From assembly GCA_032622095.1 (NCBI GenBank), contig CP136069.1, forward strand, positions 153,129,043 through 153,193,042: DNA of 64,000 bases, given 5' to 3'. Positions 46,539-58,097 of the stretch are shown here, piece by piece. Position numbers and translations under genes: made by a program. The stretch comes from Siphonodentalium dalli. Taxonomy: Eukaryota; Mollusca; Scaphopoda; Gadilida; Siphonodentaliidae. A model generated the notes under the pieces. The model saw nothing but the letters and a program-made list of their open reading frames with translations. It did not search any database and was not told the origin of the DNA. Each line of letters begins with the position of its first letter. The stretch's first letter is position 1.

Positions 46539-46969
46539 TGTGACCCGCCATATCAAATCCAGTCGGAAGTCGGGATTTTTTTACCCTGTGCCAATGCATT
46601 CTCTTATATATGCGAGTCGACCATAGGTCGCCTCGCATATATAAGAGAATGCATTGGCCTAACAATTTTTTACAATTTTAATAATTTGTTCTTGTATTCT
46701 TTAACAATTTTATAATTTCACCCATACAGAGCCACAGACAAACATGAGCAGACGACACTCTTCTATATGCTTCTATATATGTGTGGGGCTCCCTGCAGGG
46801 TAATGGATGTTTTTTATTTTATGTCCTAAAAATTGTAAGAAACATTTATTTAAAAAAAATTCTATATATTTAGCATTCGCATATGGTCGACTCGCATATA
46901 TAAGAGAATGCATTGGCACAGGATAAAAAAAATCCCGACTTACGACTGGATTTGATATGGCGGGTCACA
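46539..46969. mobile_element. TA-flanked inverted-repeat element (TGTGACCCGCC family), complete
   Basis: TGTGACCCGCCATATCAAAT at the left, with its mirror ending GGCGGGTCACA at the right and TA on both sides. The left hairpin module (46591-46660) is intact. The right one has lost its first arm (ATTTAGCATTCGCATATGGTCG). The orientation matches the copy at 9306. Confidence 0.8.
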
Positions 46970-47199
46970 TATGCTCTTGTAACATCAGTAGAGATCATAT
47001 TATACCCAATCAAACCTGGTATACGTGTTGATATTCTGACTGGGAACTTGATAACATCAAATGAATAAAACGCAGTGATTCATTTCTTAATTAATACCTG
47101 TCTCTATGTATACCATTTATTTATAAAAGGCAACTTCTCTGTTAATGAACACCACCCGAATATCTATTTATACAAGTCCCGCTTTACAAAATAAGGCAA

Positions 47200-47703
47200 T
47201 TGCTAAGGAACGCTAGTGGTAGCACGGACCACTGCATGTGCATGGACTTTTTGAAGTTTTGACAGGGAACCTTATAAAGTCGAAATAATAACTCTGGGAA
47301 TATATTTCTTAATGATTACCTGTTGCTCAATAATGTATTTCATTGTATATTGGTGAACATCCCAACTCGGAAATTGCACGATTGATGTGACTTTGCGAGC
47401 GATTTTGCTTAACTTTGGAATTTCTCCTGGGTAATTAATTCGATGTTTATAGTGATATCGGCTTACAGAAGGCACAGGAAAGCATGCAATCAAAATCGGG
47501 GACTACCCCCCTAATGAGAAGTAGATTATTGAGGAACAAGTATTAACAAAGAAATATATTCCATGCCTTGGTTGTTCAATGTTATAAAGTTCCCTGTCAG
47601 AACGCGTCAGAACATCAAAACAAAGTTCCCAGGTTTTATTCTGGTGGAATATGCTCTCTACAGGAGTTAGCCAGGGAAAAGATTCGTGACATGATCTATC
47701 TTA
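47200..47703. mobile_element. Inverted-repeat element, TGGCTAAC family, copy 3
   Basis: The right end mirrors the left ends of the 33961 and 43602 copies (GGTTTTATTCTGGTGGAATA, GGAGTTAGCCAGGG, ATTCGTGACATGATC). The interior has GACAGGGAACCTTATAAAGT at the left and AAGTTCCCTGTCAGAAC at the right as an inverted pair. A related left-end fragment lies at 46974-47100. Confidence 0.55.
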
Positions 47704-48039
47704 AAGGTAACTGTTCATCAGCTCTCTATCAATGATAATAGCATTTCATACGTGGAAATGTAAGCTTAACCTAACTGTGGAAAAAATCATTATACTATTA
47801 CCAACAATCAATAAAGACAACATCCGCGAATGCTAAATATATAAGCTCATTTAAGTGTCATGCTGTCAGCCAAATCCTGTAACGTTATTATGTATTTGCA
47901 TTATATTGTACCATTTGTTATTCTTCATGCCCATGCATGATTTAGAGAATATATGATTACCACCAAACATGGTCGAAATTTTGTAATATCTATGACTTCG
48001 AAATTGTCGCAGTACTTTTACTGCTCATTAATGGGTATT

Positions 48040-48199
48040 TCCCAATTTGTTTAACTTATTATATGAACATTTCTTTCCAATAAATAGGAGTCTTCTACAC
48101 TTTTATTATGAAAACCCCTCCATCTAAATAATATACCATTCCAATGTATACTTTTATAACTGAGTGGGAGAATTCATTTAGTATAGAAAGGGTTAAAGA
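48040..48199. mobile_element. Partial MITE, CTATACTAAATG family
   Basis: TTAACTTATTATATGAACAT, CATTCCAATGTATACTTTTA and GAATTCATTTAGTATAGAAA, then GGGTTAA. It is a right-hand piece only. Confidence 0.5.
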
Positions 48200-48236
48200 G
48201 CACTTCTCTATCACTCGGGTGTGAACAATTCTATAA

Positions 48237-48320
48237 ATTTATGTGGTTTCCGGAGGGAGGATTAAATTGATGTGGTTTCCAGAGGGAGGATTAAATTAAC
48301 GTGGTTTCCGGATGTGGGGG
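48237..48320. repeat. Short tandem repeat, unit about 30 bp, three copies
   Basis: ATGTGGTTTCCGGAGGGAGG with ATTAAATT occurs three times and ends in a G-run (48317-48330). Confidence 0.7.
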
Positions 48321-48644
48321 GGGGGGGGGTGATGGTAATTTCGTCTTTAACCGTCCACTTTTTACTAACCGGAGACGAATGTTTTACCATAAAATTGAAC
48401 GAATAACTTCCGCATTGGACATATTAATCATCTTCTCTGTGGTATCCCTGACAACAACAGTAGGCGAGTTAAACTGCTATTCCACAGTCTTATTGATACC
48501 AAACGATTTGGTTGACAAATTTCTTTTTTTCATTACGACAAGCTGCCAAGGAAAACAAATTTTGTCACATACATTTTTGTGTATTTGTCCAATTATTCCC
48601 ATCTACTTATATGCATAAATACCCTGTTTCAACATATTTTGTAT

Positions 48645-48751
48645 GGGGTGGGGGTCACTAAGTTGACAGCACTTGTGTCCCAACCCCCTTGTAATGGCTT
48701 GTATATAATTTATATACCGCAAATATGTTTAAAGTAAAAAGTAAAAAATAC
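48645..48751 (+). repeat. SINE-like short retroposon, copy 2
   Basis: GGGGGTCACTAAGTTGACAG, CACTTGTGTCCCAACCCCC, a body with AATATGTTTAAAGT, and an A-rich tail. It has the same plan as 12728-12830. It ends just before the 27 bp minisatellite. Confidence 0.45.
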
Positions 48752-48771
48752 TATTCTTCGATCTTCGTGTT

Positions 48772-50005
48772 GTGACTCCCAAATCCATGCATATCGTAAA
48801 CATGACCATACAGTGTATAATCCATGCATATCGTAATCATGACTCCCAAATCCATGTATATCGTAATCATGATCAAATCCATGCATATCGTAACCATGAC
48901 CATACAGTGTATAATCCATGCATATCGTAATCATGACTCCCAAATCCATGCATATCGTAATCATGATCAAATCCATGCATATCGTAATCATGATCAAATC
49001 CATGCATATCGTAATCATGATCAAATCCATGCATATCGTAATCATGATCATACGGTGTATAATCCATGCATATCGTAATCATGACCATACAGTGTATAAT
49101 CCATGCATATCGTAACCATGACTCCCAAATCCATGATTATCGCAATCATGATCAAATCCATGCATATCGTAATCATGATCAAATCCATGCATATCGTAAT
49201 CATGATCAAATTCATGCATATCGTAATCATGATCAAATCCATGCATATCGTAACCATGACCATACAGTGTATAATCCATGCATATCGTAATCATGACTCC
49301 CAAATCCATGCATATCGTAATCATGATCAAATCCATGCATATCGTAATCATGGCTCCCAAATCCATGCATATCGTAATCATGGCTCCCAAATCCATGCAT
49401 ATCGTAATCATGATCAAATCCATGCATATCGTAATCATGATCAAATCCATGCATATCGTAATCATAATCAAATCCATGCATATCGTAATCATGATCGAAT
49501 CCATGCATATCGTAATCATGATCAAATCCATGCATATCGTAATCATGATCAAAGCCATGCATATCGTAATCATGATCAAATCCATGCATATCGTAACCAT
49601 GATCAAATCCATGCATATCGTAATCATGATCAAATCCATGCATATCGTAATCATGATCAAATCCATGCATATCGTAATCATGACTCCCAAATCCATGCAT
49701 ATCGTAATCATGATCAAATCCATGCATATCGTAATCCTGATCAAATCCATGCATATCGTAATCATAATCAAATCCATGCATATTGTAACCATGGCCATAC
49801 AGTGTAATGAGTGTATAATCCATGCATATCGTAATCATGACTCCCAAATCCATGCATATCGTAATCATGATCAAATCCATGCATATCGTAATCATGATCA
49901 AATCCATGCATATCGTAACCATAATCAAATCCATGCATATCGTAACCATGACCATACAGTGCATAATCCATGCATATCGTAATCGTGATCGTACGGCGTA
50001 TAATT
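48772..50005. repeat. Minisatellite, 27 bp unit, about 45 copies
   Basis: The unit is AATCCATGCATATCGTAAT plus CATGATCA. Variants replace the last bases with CATGACTCCCA or with CATGACCATACAGTGTAT and lengthen the unit by about 3 or 18 bp. Because 27 is a multiple of three and the unit has no stop in several frames, long open frames (up to 243 codons) run on both strands, encoding HAYRNHDQI or DYDMHGFDH repeats. These are by-products with no start context or neighbouring exons to support them. Confidence 0.92.
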
Positions 50006-51140
50006 GTCAAGACATAAAACGAAGTCTGACAAAAAGCCAGAAAGGACACATGATCTATATTACCTTGACCTCCTATGCCGGTATGTAGAACATATAAGTC
50101 AACATATTTGATATAGCAAGGAACTTGAGAGCCAAGCCAGACAACATGATACGCCCGCTAAACACAGAACAAGTGGGAATATATCGAATCTATAAACATA
50201 TTTGGACGAAATTGAATAGTGGTCTCTCTGTGGCTTCCCTTTTGAAGGACTCGAGATGGTTATGTCGCGGGTATCATCGCCCAGTCCAATCTGCAAAACA
50301 GAGATCAGTCCCCTCTCTACGCGATGTCTGAACGCTGCCGGCACGTGTATTTTCTTAATTAAATCTAACATTTTTATTGAAGTGTTTTGCCTGTTATAAT
50401 TCATTCTGGCTTGATCTAGACAATTTTCAAATTAATATGGACAGTTCAGTTTCTCAGAATAATGCAGAATGAATTGTGACCTACAAAAATCTCAAATAAA
50501 TAAATGCGACATTTCTTCACATTACGTGTAAGTGCGGGCAGTGGTAAGTCCTGTGTAGGGGACTGAACTCTGCATGGAGCTTGCGCCCAGCCTGGGATAG
50601 ACGAGACGGGGAGGTGTTCGAATCCCGACATGGGTGAAACTCAAGCTTGATCTTATGTCAGTGGCATCTCAATATGTCATTCCGATCGTAATATGACCGT
50701 TCCATAATAAATGATTATTCAATTTATTTATCTGATCATCAAATGAAGATATAACAGTGTAAGGTAGTTACAAATTTAAATAGTACAATATATAATTAAG
50801 TGGCTGTGCAATGCGAACTTGTGTGATCAGTGATATTGAGCTTATGTGGTGCTATACCATAGATAGCAGCCATAGGAATAAGCTATTATATTGGTGTTGC
50901 GGTCATTATTTGGTAGATGTGTAAACAACATGTATATTATATGTCGGTATATTTTTGAAGGGGGTTTACTTGTTTGTTCGAAAATGTAGCCTCAAGAGTA
51001 CCGGAATATATCGATGACCTTTTTGATAAAGACATTGTGCCTATGCGCCATTATTTTTCGCAAAGTGTTACATCTCAATTTCACTGCTTTCGGTAAATCC
51101 GAACTATTGGAGGAAATGTAAACTGTGCCAGTGGAAATAG
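50006..51140. other. Noncoding stretch with a possible tRNA-related SINE
   Basis: At 50529-50635 a TGGTAAGTCC word (A-box-like) is followed some 70 bp later by GGTGTTCGAATCCCG, a good B box. This could be a decayed tRNA-derived SINE head. No foldable tRNA was seen. Otherwise nothing was recognised. Confidence 0.35.
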
Positions 51141-51511
51141 TTAAAGTGATGTGAAACACTGCGGTAGGCTGATCAAATAGAAATGGATGATACTATTGCT
51201 CAAAGTAGTTACTTTTACAAATATTAAATCCAAACTAACAACATACACCGCCATTATTATATATTAATTAAATTCAGTGACTTTCTATGGCGAAATCGTT
51301 TTCGTTACTTTATCGCCGATAGTTGCGTCCCGAATCGAGAAGTAAATATTTACAATTGAGCGTAGTTCAGATGATGTTTTCTATGGAGTGGTAAGGTAGA
51401 TTTGCTTGAGATTTCCGGCGATGCTAATGCTACATTCCTCATGTTGGCACAGTGCCTGTATACTAATTTAACAGTTTAACGCACCCGAACAAGTCCATAA
51501 TATGTCTTTAA
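51141..51511. mobile_element. TTAA-flanked MITE, GTGATGTGAAAC family
   Basis: TTAAAGTGATGTGAAACACTG at the left and CATAATATGTCTTTAA at the right, with TTAA intact at both ends. The internal landmarks are as in the 6551, 12972 and 35018 copies. Confidence 0.8.
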
Positions 51512-52015
51512 CAATGACATTGCTTAATTTTGTTTTGTGAAAAACTAATAGAGAGAGCAGAGGGCTTGTAAAAAAAATATGGGACTCAACAATATCGTAA
51601 ATATAACAGTTAAGAACATGTATAACTGAAATAAATTAGGTGTATCCATGGTGAACTTATGAAACAACGTTGAGACTAGAAACTTCAACAGTCTTGTAAA
51701 AATAAATAGCTTTAGAAATGTAGAACTATTTAAAATAAACAAGATATTTCTGGATAAAAGTAATTTATGCGGTTTCGGACAAAAAGTTGGTTAAATTGGG
51801 GAGGGTGGGTATAGCAAAAGTGGGAGTAAAAAAAAACCTTCCTGCAAGTTTTACACATCCCTGGATAGAATGATCTTTATTTGTGATCATTTTTTATATT
51901 TACAATAATTCGCGCAGCAATAGTTAAAGCCCTGTGGTTTGAATTGTCTTCGTCGTGTATAGCGTTCCTATAATTGTTAGCCACTCATGGCAACTTTCCA
52001 GCTGTTTAAAGGCAC

Positions 52016-52506
52016 GTGAGGCCTTAATTGTCGAAAATATTCATATTTGTTCCAAACACCGTAAACAGAAAAACATTAAAACGCATACAGTTCGTTCATA
52101 TATACAATGACCATCGCGTAAACAGCATGTTATCATAAATACCTACTATATTTTACCTAAACAGGAGCCTGATTGGGTTACAGAGGACGGTACAATGCTA
52201 CTGGCTAATCACACACAAATGGCATAAACGCTCTTTATTAGTTCCATATCAGGAATTCACCAACAAAGAACGCTCTTTATGTTTACCATCATAATATAAA
52301 CAAACACCAGAAAAGTAACTTTTTTATGCTTTTGTTTACATAACAATGGTTAACATATGAGAATAACATACTATTTATGCGATATTTCTTATTTATATAC
52401 GGACAAAGTCTGCCTACATTTTGATGTTCTTTCTGTTTGTGGCGGTTTTTGACGGGTGGAAATATTTTCTCAGGATACCCACCGCCAAGGCCAACCGTAC
52501 CTTTAA
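52016..52506. mobile_element. TTAA-flanked TTTAAAGGCACG element, tandem copy 1
   Basis: It is bounded by TTTAAAGGCACGTGAGGCC and CCAACCGTACCTTTAAA. The interior carries an inverted-like pair of ACGCTCTTTAT motifs around CCATATCAGGAATTCACCAA. Its right TTAA is the left TTAA of the next copy. It is about 95% like copy 2 by eye. Confidence 0.78.
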
Positions 52507-53005
52507 AGGCACGTGAGGCCTTAGTTGTCGAAAATATTCATATTTGTTCCAATCACCGTAAACAGAAAAAACAGTAAAACGCATACAGTTTCGTTCATAT
52601 ATACCTTAACCATCGCGTAAACAGCATGTTATCATAAAGACCTACTATATTGTACCTAAGCAAGAGCCTGATTCTGTTACAGAAGACAGCACAATGATAC
52701 TGGCTAATCACACACAAATGGCATAAACGCTCTTTATTAGTTCCATATCAGGAATTCACCCACAATGAACTCTCTTTATGTTTACCATCATAATATAAAC
52801 AAACATCAAAAAAGTAACTTTTTATGCTTTTGTTTACATAACAATGGTCAACCATATGACAATAACATACTGTTTATGCGATATTTCTTATTTGTATACG
52901 GACAAAGTCTGTCTACATTTTGATGTTCTTTCTGTTTGTGGCGGTTTTTGACGGTTGGAAATATTTTCACAGGATACCCACCGCCAAGGCCAACCGTACC
53001 TTTAA
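52503..53005. mobile_element. TTAA-flanked TTTAAAGGCACG element, tandem copy 2
   Basis: It is in the same orientation as copy 1 and shares TTAA 52503-52506 with it. It has the same interior, ends ACCTTTAAA at about 53005, and is noncoding. It is inverted relative to 10415-10916. Confidence 0.78.
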
Positions 53006-54631
53006 ATGTTTCTCACAGAAGAGAGACGAACGCTCTTTAGTTTTGCCATATCAGGAATAGCCTAACAATGGATGCCCCTTTGCTGTTTATGCTGAAGGGT
53101 GGTGGCCGATTGTTGTACACTATATGACTTTGAACGTCATGTGCCGAAATAGTTGCTAAAGTAGTATTAGTACAAGTTGATCAACGTTGATTACAATTGA
53201 ACGGTTGATTTTTGCCGGTTATGTGCCAAGATACCAGAAATTATTCATGGCAAAACGCATCTCATATGGCATAAGTAAAAACATGAAGTTATGATGTACA
53301 TCGTAATATAAAGTTATTATACAATGTTGTGTACAGTCTGTGATTTTATTGTATGGGTCCAGGGTGGTGTGCACAGTCACCCAGTCCCGATAACTTTTAT
53401 AGAAGTCATATTAGTGGACTCGATTCGAGGAGCCCAATATGACTTTTTCCCGGATTATCATGTGGCAGCATTTGCCCAATCAGAAATAGTGTTAATTAAG
53501 GGATTTATAATAATATATAATATGTATCATGACGCTTTGGATTAATGGGACTCTCCAAAACTGGTACCTTGCTTTTCTGAGATAAATAAATCAATTTGAT
53601 ATGATCAAGAAAAAACATACATTGCGATCCAGAACCTGTGGCATTTAGTTAAACTAAACTACCCAAACTAAGAAATTCCCACCTACCTGAGATGATTTTA
53701 TCTGAGCAATAAATCCGTTCTTCTTAGAAAGAAAAATCGACATCCATCTATATCACTGTCTGAGAACAATTACGAATCATCCTTGCGCAATCCGCCGAGA
53801 TAAATATCTACCTGATGGAAGGTGCAACTTAAGAAGTTAGCTAAATTACCACGATAAACAAACCGCACATAATTGGAACAAATCCCTCAACTGTTTAAGA
53901 GACGCGATCACAATGAGACGACCGATGTTTAAACCGAACACTGTCTATAAACGACACGGGAACGAATGAGTAACCAACCGCCACTGTTTGATCGTTCTAT
54001 ACTTTAAATTTACCGACTGCGTTGCAGCGACGTGATTGAGTTTGGCGGAGATCTTGGATGAATTCCTGTGGGGATTGTGCACTTGTGGGTCTTATATTGA
54101 GAAATGGTTTATACTTAACATCAATATCAGAAGCCAATATAATAATTAGCGGAAGATTCATTGATTGATGTTAATTGTTGTGATAAGGGATTTAAACGAT
54201 ACAGGGGGTATGGGTACTTCTCCGTACGGCGTACGTCTTGTACCGGTGTCATAGGAACTGTTCGAACTTCAATGAGGCACTCTAATTTCCTGTTTGGTCT
54301 GCTCTAATGAACATACACTCTTCAAAACTCAGATTAAACCTAGGAAAGTATTCGCATTTTCTCCGAGTCATGCAAGTTCAGGGGATCAAATTATGTTGAT
54401 ATATGCACCAAACACCTATGTACGGGTTCTATATTCTATATTGGTAAAGTGGCAGAAATTTATTAGCCGTTCCAACATTCCACATATACGCTCTTTATTA
54501 TGACCATATAAGGTTAGAACTAACAGTAAGCGCACTGTGAAATACTGCAGAAACATATTTAAATAACAACAACCGACATTAATTAAACCGACCATGCATT
54601 CGTTATAAACAACACACGAAGGGGTGATTAA
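53006..54631. other. Old duplicated sequence, no gene recognised
   Basis: A block at about 53990-54215 (AAATTTACCGACTGCGTTGC, GTGCACTTGTGGGTCTTAT, ACTTAACATCAATATCAGAA, TAATTGTTGTGATA) recurs at 56775-56990. Single ACGCTCTTTA motifs lie at 53031 and 54489. The open frame 53324-53545 has no recognised motif. Confidence 0.45.
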
Positions 54632-55055
54632 AGGTACGTTCATACGCTGGCAAATTTGCACGATATGGTTTTGCGGGCATTTCGTCATAGAAAACCACAT
54701 GGTGCCAGAATATGAACGGAAACGTGCACATAACATACATCTTTACCAAACGCAAAAGACATGAGAAGTGACATTTATCTTGTCCCACTTGTAACAGTGC
54801 TACTGGAATTTGCCTTCAAATACCTGCATGATTAATTCTTGCGAGATAATTGCATGAAATTTACAGTCAAATTCTGATAGCATCGTTACCTGTGGAACTG
54901 CTGAGATTTTACTTAGCACGTAGTTATATATATAGCTGTGGCACAGTTGCACGTTATGTGTTTGTTTCCGTTCATATTATGGCACCATATCGCTTTCTAC
55001 GACAAAATGCCTGCAAACCATACCGTGCAAACTTGCCAGTGTATGAACGTACCAT
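54632..55055. mobile_element. Inverted-repeat element with arms of about 108 bp
   Basis: The left arm (54632-54738) GGTACGTTCATACGCTGGC, TTTGCACGATATGG, GGTGCCAGAATATGAACGG is mirrored by the right arm (54946-55055) CCGTTCATATTATGGCACC, CCATACCGTGCAAA, GCCAGTGTATGAACGTACC at roughly 80% identity by eye. The spacer is about 207 bp and noncoding. Confidence 0.7.
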
Positions 55056-55711
55056 AACAACCCACTGCTGTCAGTGGTCGATTGTAAATCAGGTCATTAA
55101 TAGTCATATGGTATCGTGCAAAAAGACATCCAGGATCTCCCAAACATATTGAGTCTATCGCAGTCTCGTCGAAATGCCATTTTTGGAAGCGTGCAGGCTT
55201 TCCACAAATTACGTCACGTTCACTGTCACATCGCGTAATGATAAAATTGATAATCGCTTCGATTGGACACGTTTCTCTTGGTGCGCTAATAATGAGTTCT
55301 GGTTGGCGCTACTGGCCTGGAATCCCGCGGTTCGGGAATTGCAAGTTTAGGACACGTAATCAGACCCACTGTTTATATGTGGTATGTAGTTAACTTAGAC
55401 TGATATTCTTCAAATTACAAATTAAAGCTATTATTATATTATTCTCCTTTTCTCATATTCAAGTGATCAACTTATGTAGGCTCTATGTTTTCTGAAAATA
55501 CTTTGCAAAGTCGCAGAAATTCAGTATTACACGAACGCTCTTTATTATTACCATATCAGGACAATACTAACATGGAACGCTCTTTATTGTTACATCTTGC
55601 AGAAAATAGGATTTTTTTTACAGAAACAAACCCGACTTTTTTAGACGACACGGGAACGAATAAGTAGGGAATCTTTTCCGTTTGATCGTTATTGTTATTA
55701 TAATAAGAGAT
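55056..55711. other. Noncoding stretch with old repeat pieces
   Basis: Two ACGCTCTTTATT motifs lie at 55532 and 55579, and ACACGGGAACGAATAAGTAG near 55649 recalls 53956. No gene was recognised. Confidence 0.4.
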
Positions 55712-56047
55712 TTAAAGACATATTATGTACTTGTTCGGGTGCGTGAAGATGAGAAGTTAATATTCAGGCTCAATGCCAGCTGGAGGAATGTAACATTCGA
55801 CTAACATCGCCGTACCACTCCATAGAAACATCGTCAGAACTACGATCAATTATAAATATTTAGTTCTCGATTCGGGACGCATCTATCGGCGATAAACTAA
55901 CGAAAACGATACAGAGACTGCATATAATTCATATATATGAATGACGGTGTGTGTTGTCAATTTGGATATACGATTTTCAAAAATTACTACTTTGAACAAG
56001 ATTGTTCTCCATTTCTATTTGATCACCATACCGGATTGTTTCACATA
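55712..56047. mobile_element. TTAA MITE, GTGATGTGAAAC family, reverse orientation
   Basis: It starts TTAAAGACATATTATGTAC and runs through the family landmarks to TTGTTTCACATA, where it meets the terminal hairpin of the foldback-ended element at 56045. The terminal TTAA on that side is lost at the junction. Confidence 0.75.
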
Positions 56048-56557
56048 AGGATTAACTGTCATGTGGACTGTTTTTATGGAGATGTAACCGTGAGGTAAGT
56101 GGACATAACTTGTGTAAAACCCGAAGGGTTTTACATACAAGTTATGACCACTTACCTCACGGTTACATCTCCATAAAATAGTCCACATGACAGTTAATCC
56201 TTATATTTATATACATTTAGCGAAAAAGCCACTTTTGTAAATGTATTTAAATCGAAAAGTGTATCGTGACAAAAACAGCCCAAAATACCCAATAGCACCC
56301 TTGGCAAAAGTTAATAGGAACAATTTCTCTTCATATTGAAACCCGATGATGTATTAAGTCAATCCTGCGCGAGTCCAAATGCGCCCAAAACATTACGCGT
56401 TCGTCTTTCCAAACCGAATGACGTATCGATGGTGTTATGAGCTTGGTGTTATGAGCCGTTGCGCATTCACCGAGAAATAACTGCAACTAGCCACGTGGGC
56501 GCCGACCAATCATAATGCTGGATTTAGTGATGACAACACTTAGTATGTAAATATATA
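56045..56557 (-). mobile_element. DNA element with a terminal 160 bp foldback, copy 2 (inverted)
   Basis: It is the inverse of 42523-43044. The hairpin (56046-56205) comes first, then GCGAAAAAGCCACTTTTG, AACGCGTTCG-type words, GCCACGTGGGCGCCGACC, and finally CTTAGTATGTAAATATATA. The hairpin loop has the same polarity as copy 1 once inverted, so the foldback belongs to the element. Confidence 0.75.
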
Positions 56558-56774
56558 GCAATGAAAGTTGAAGAATTGTTTCAACGTTAAACGTTTATGT
56601 TATCTTTATCCTTTCCACATCAGAACAAAAATAATTATAAACGCTCTCTATTTTGAAAAACTGCCGAAAAGTCTTCGAAAGAGCATTTTCCCCCCACCGA
56701 AGTTCCATCACCGTTTTAATGCCACGAAACCGAATGAGCTAGTGGTGGCGCACCACTGCTTGATCGGTCTATGC

Positions 56775-56990
56775 TTCAAATTTACCGATTGCGTCGCAGT
56801 GCGGTGATCGAGTTTGGATGCGATCTAAGATGAATTCCTTTGCGGGCCGGGATTGTGCACTTGTGGGTCTTTTATTGCGAAATGGTCTATACTTAACATC
56901 AATGTCAGAAGCCAATATAACATTTAGTGGAAGATTCATTGGTCGGTGTTAATTGTTGTGATAGGGGATTTAAACGTCGCAGGGGTGAGG
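56775..56990. repeat. Second copy of the 53990-54215 block
   Basis: AATTTACCGATTGCGTCGC, GATTGTGCACTTGTGGGTCT, ACTTAACATCAATGTCAGAA and GGTGTTAATTGTTGTGATA occur in the same order as the copy at 53990, with about 85% similarity by eye. The open frames differ between the copies, so there is no sign of coding constraint. Confidence 0.6.
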
Positions 56991-57198
56991 GCACTTCGTT
57001 CAACGTACTTCACATATATAGGCCTATGTATACCTATATAGCAGAAACTCGTATACTTCAAATAGAAACGCTTGCGTATGTTGGGTCTGGTCTAAGGAAT
57101 CAGATAATCTTCGAATTAAACCTAGTAATTACCTCCCGCTGATCAAAAGAGATCGATAAATACCTATACATCCACTAGCTGAAACTGGATCCCTTCAG

Positions 57199-57520
57199 TG
57201 GGGGGGGGGGGGGGGGGGGCTTTATTCAGTGGCGTAGGGGGCATTTTGACATTTTGGTTACAAAAAACAAATATTAGTAATTAAAAACAATATATGGTGT
57301 TTTTTAATTTGTTTTAGATTAAACTCCATGCTCAATTTAACAAACACCCATTTTTATTTTTCTAAAACTAACACCGTTATAACATCCACCGGGGTACCCA
57401 GAGTCATTACACCAAATTTGGTTGGAATCGGTCCAGGGGTTCGGGAGTAAAATCGCGAACAGACAGACGGACAGACCTACATGTATCCTACTCTTTTATA
57501 TATCAAAAGATATTTGCGAA
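57199..57520. repeat. Poly-G tract followed by a dispersed repeat fragment
   Basis: A G-run of about 20 occupies 57200-57220. At 57404-57480, CATTACACCAAATTTGGTTG, GAATCGGTCCAGGGGTTCGG and ACAGACAGACGGACAGAC read, on the other strand, like the AAATTTGGT and microsatellite start of the Helitron-like elements. It may therefore be an inverted fragment of a related family. Confidence 0.4.
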
Positions 57521-57579
57521 TGTCTGTCTATCTGTTCGTTTTAGTAATTAACGGGGGATCATCCAGAGGACTAAATATT

Positions 57580-57661
57580 CACACGATGTTATCTATGGAG
57601 TGGTACGGTCGATTTGTTGGAAATTTTCGGCACCCGAACAAGTCCATAATATGTCTTTAAC
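57580..57661. mobile_element. Internally deleted fragment of the GTGATGTGAAAC MITE
   Basis: CTATGGAGTGGTACGGTCGA is joined to CACCCGAACAAGTCCATAAT and the TTAA end. The family's segment between these words is missing. The left half is also absent. Confidence 0.6.
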
Positions 57662-58089
57662 AGAAGAGACAATATAAGGGAGAAAGTAGTCGATAGTAAT
57701 AATTTTAACTTTAAAACCGTTTAGTGCTGTGACATAATACAAGTGAGATGGCTCATATCATGACAATGTGTCACTAATATAGGTTAAATAGCTGTAAGCC
57801 TACATCGGCGAGGCAGAATAGATAGAAGTTTCACTGGCATGGTTATTGCGAGATGGTTACGATGATAATTATTATCTATTTGCCTGCAGCGTTCATGCTT
57901 GAGCTTGATAAATGAATACAGGTTTTAGCTATCAATCTCGATCTTGAGACGGCCAATAATGTATGGATATTAATAATGTGTGGATATTAGCTGAATTCTG
58001 ACGTCGTCGACTCGTGTTTACTATCTACTACCCAGGTGTCGGTTTTATCGACAGATTTCATGATATGAAGCATGAACTGACTGGAAATA
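57662..58089. other. Noncoding stretch, nothing recognised
   Basis: It is AT-rich with no terminal repeats. It ends at the target duplication of the large foldback element. Confidence 0.35.
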
Positions 58090-58097
58090 GCAGGCGC

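Noticed and set aside
48301-48618. 105-codon plus-strand frame with hydrophobic stretches
   Set aside because: It begins in a G-run next to a tandem repeat. It has no recognisable motif, splice partner or homologue that I can name.
49079-49982. Long frames of 234-243 codons on both strands
   Set aside because: They arise from a 27 bp tandem repeat without stops, on both strands at once, with no flanking exon signals.
50529-50635. Possible functional tRNA gene from a GGTGTTCGAATCCCG B box
   Set aside because: No acceptor-stem pairing or proper A-box spacing could be found, so at best it is a tRNA-derived repeat.
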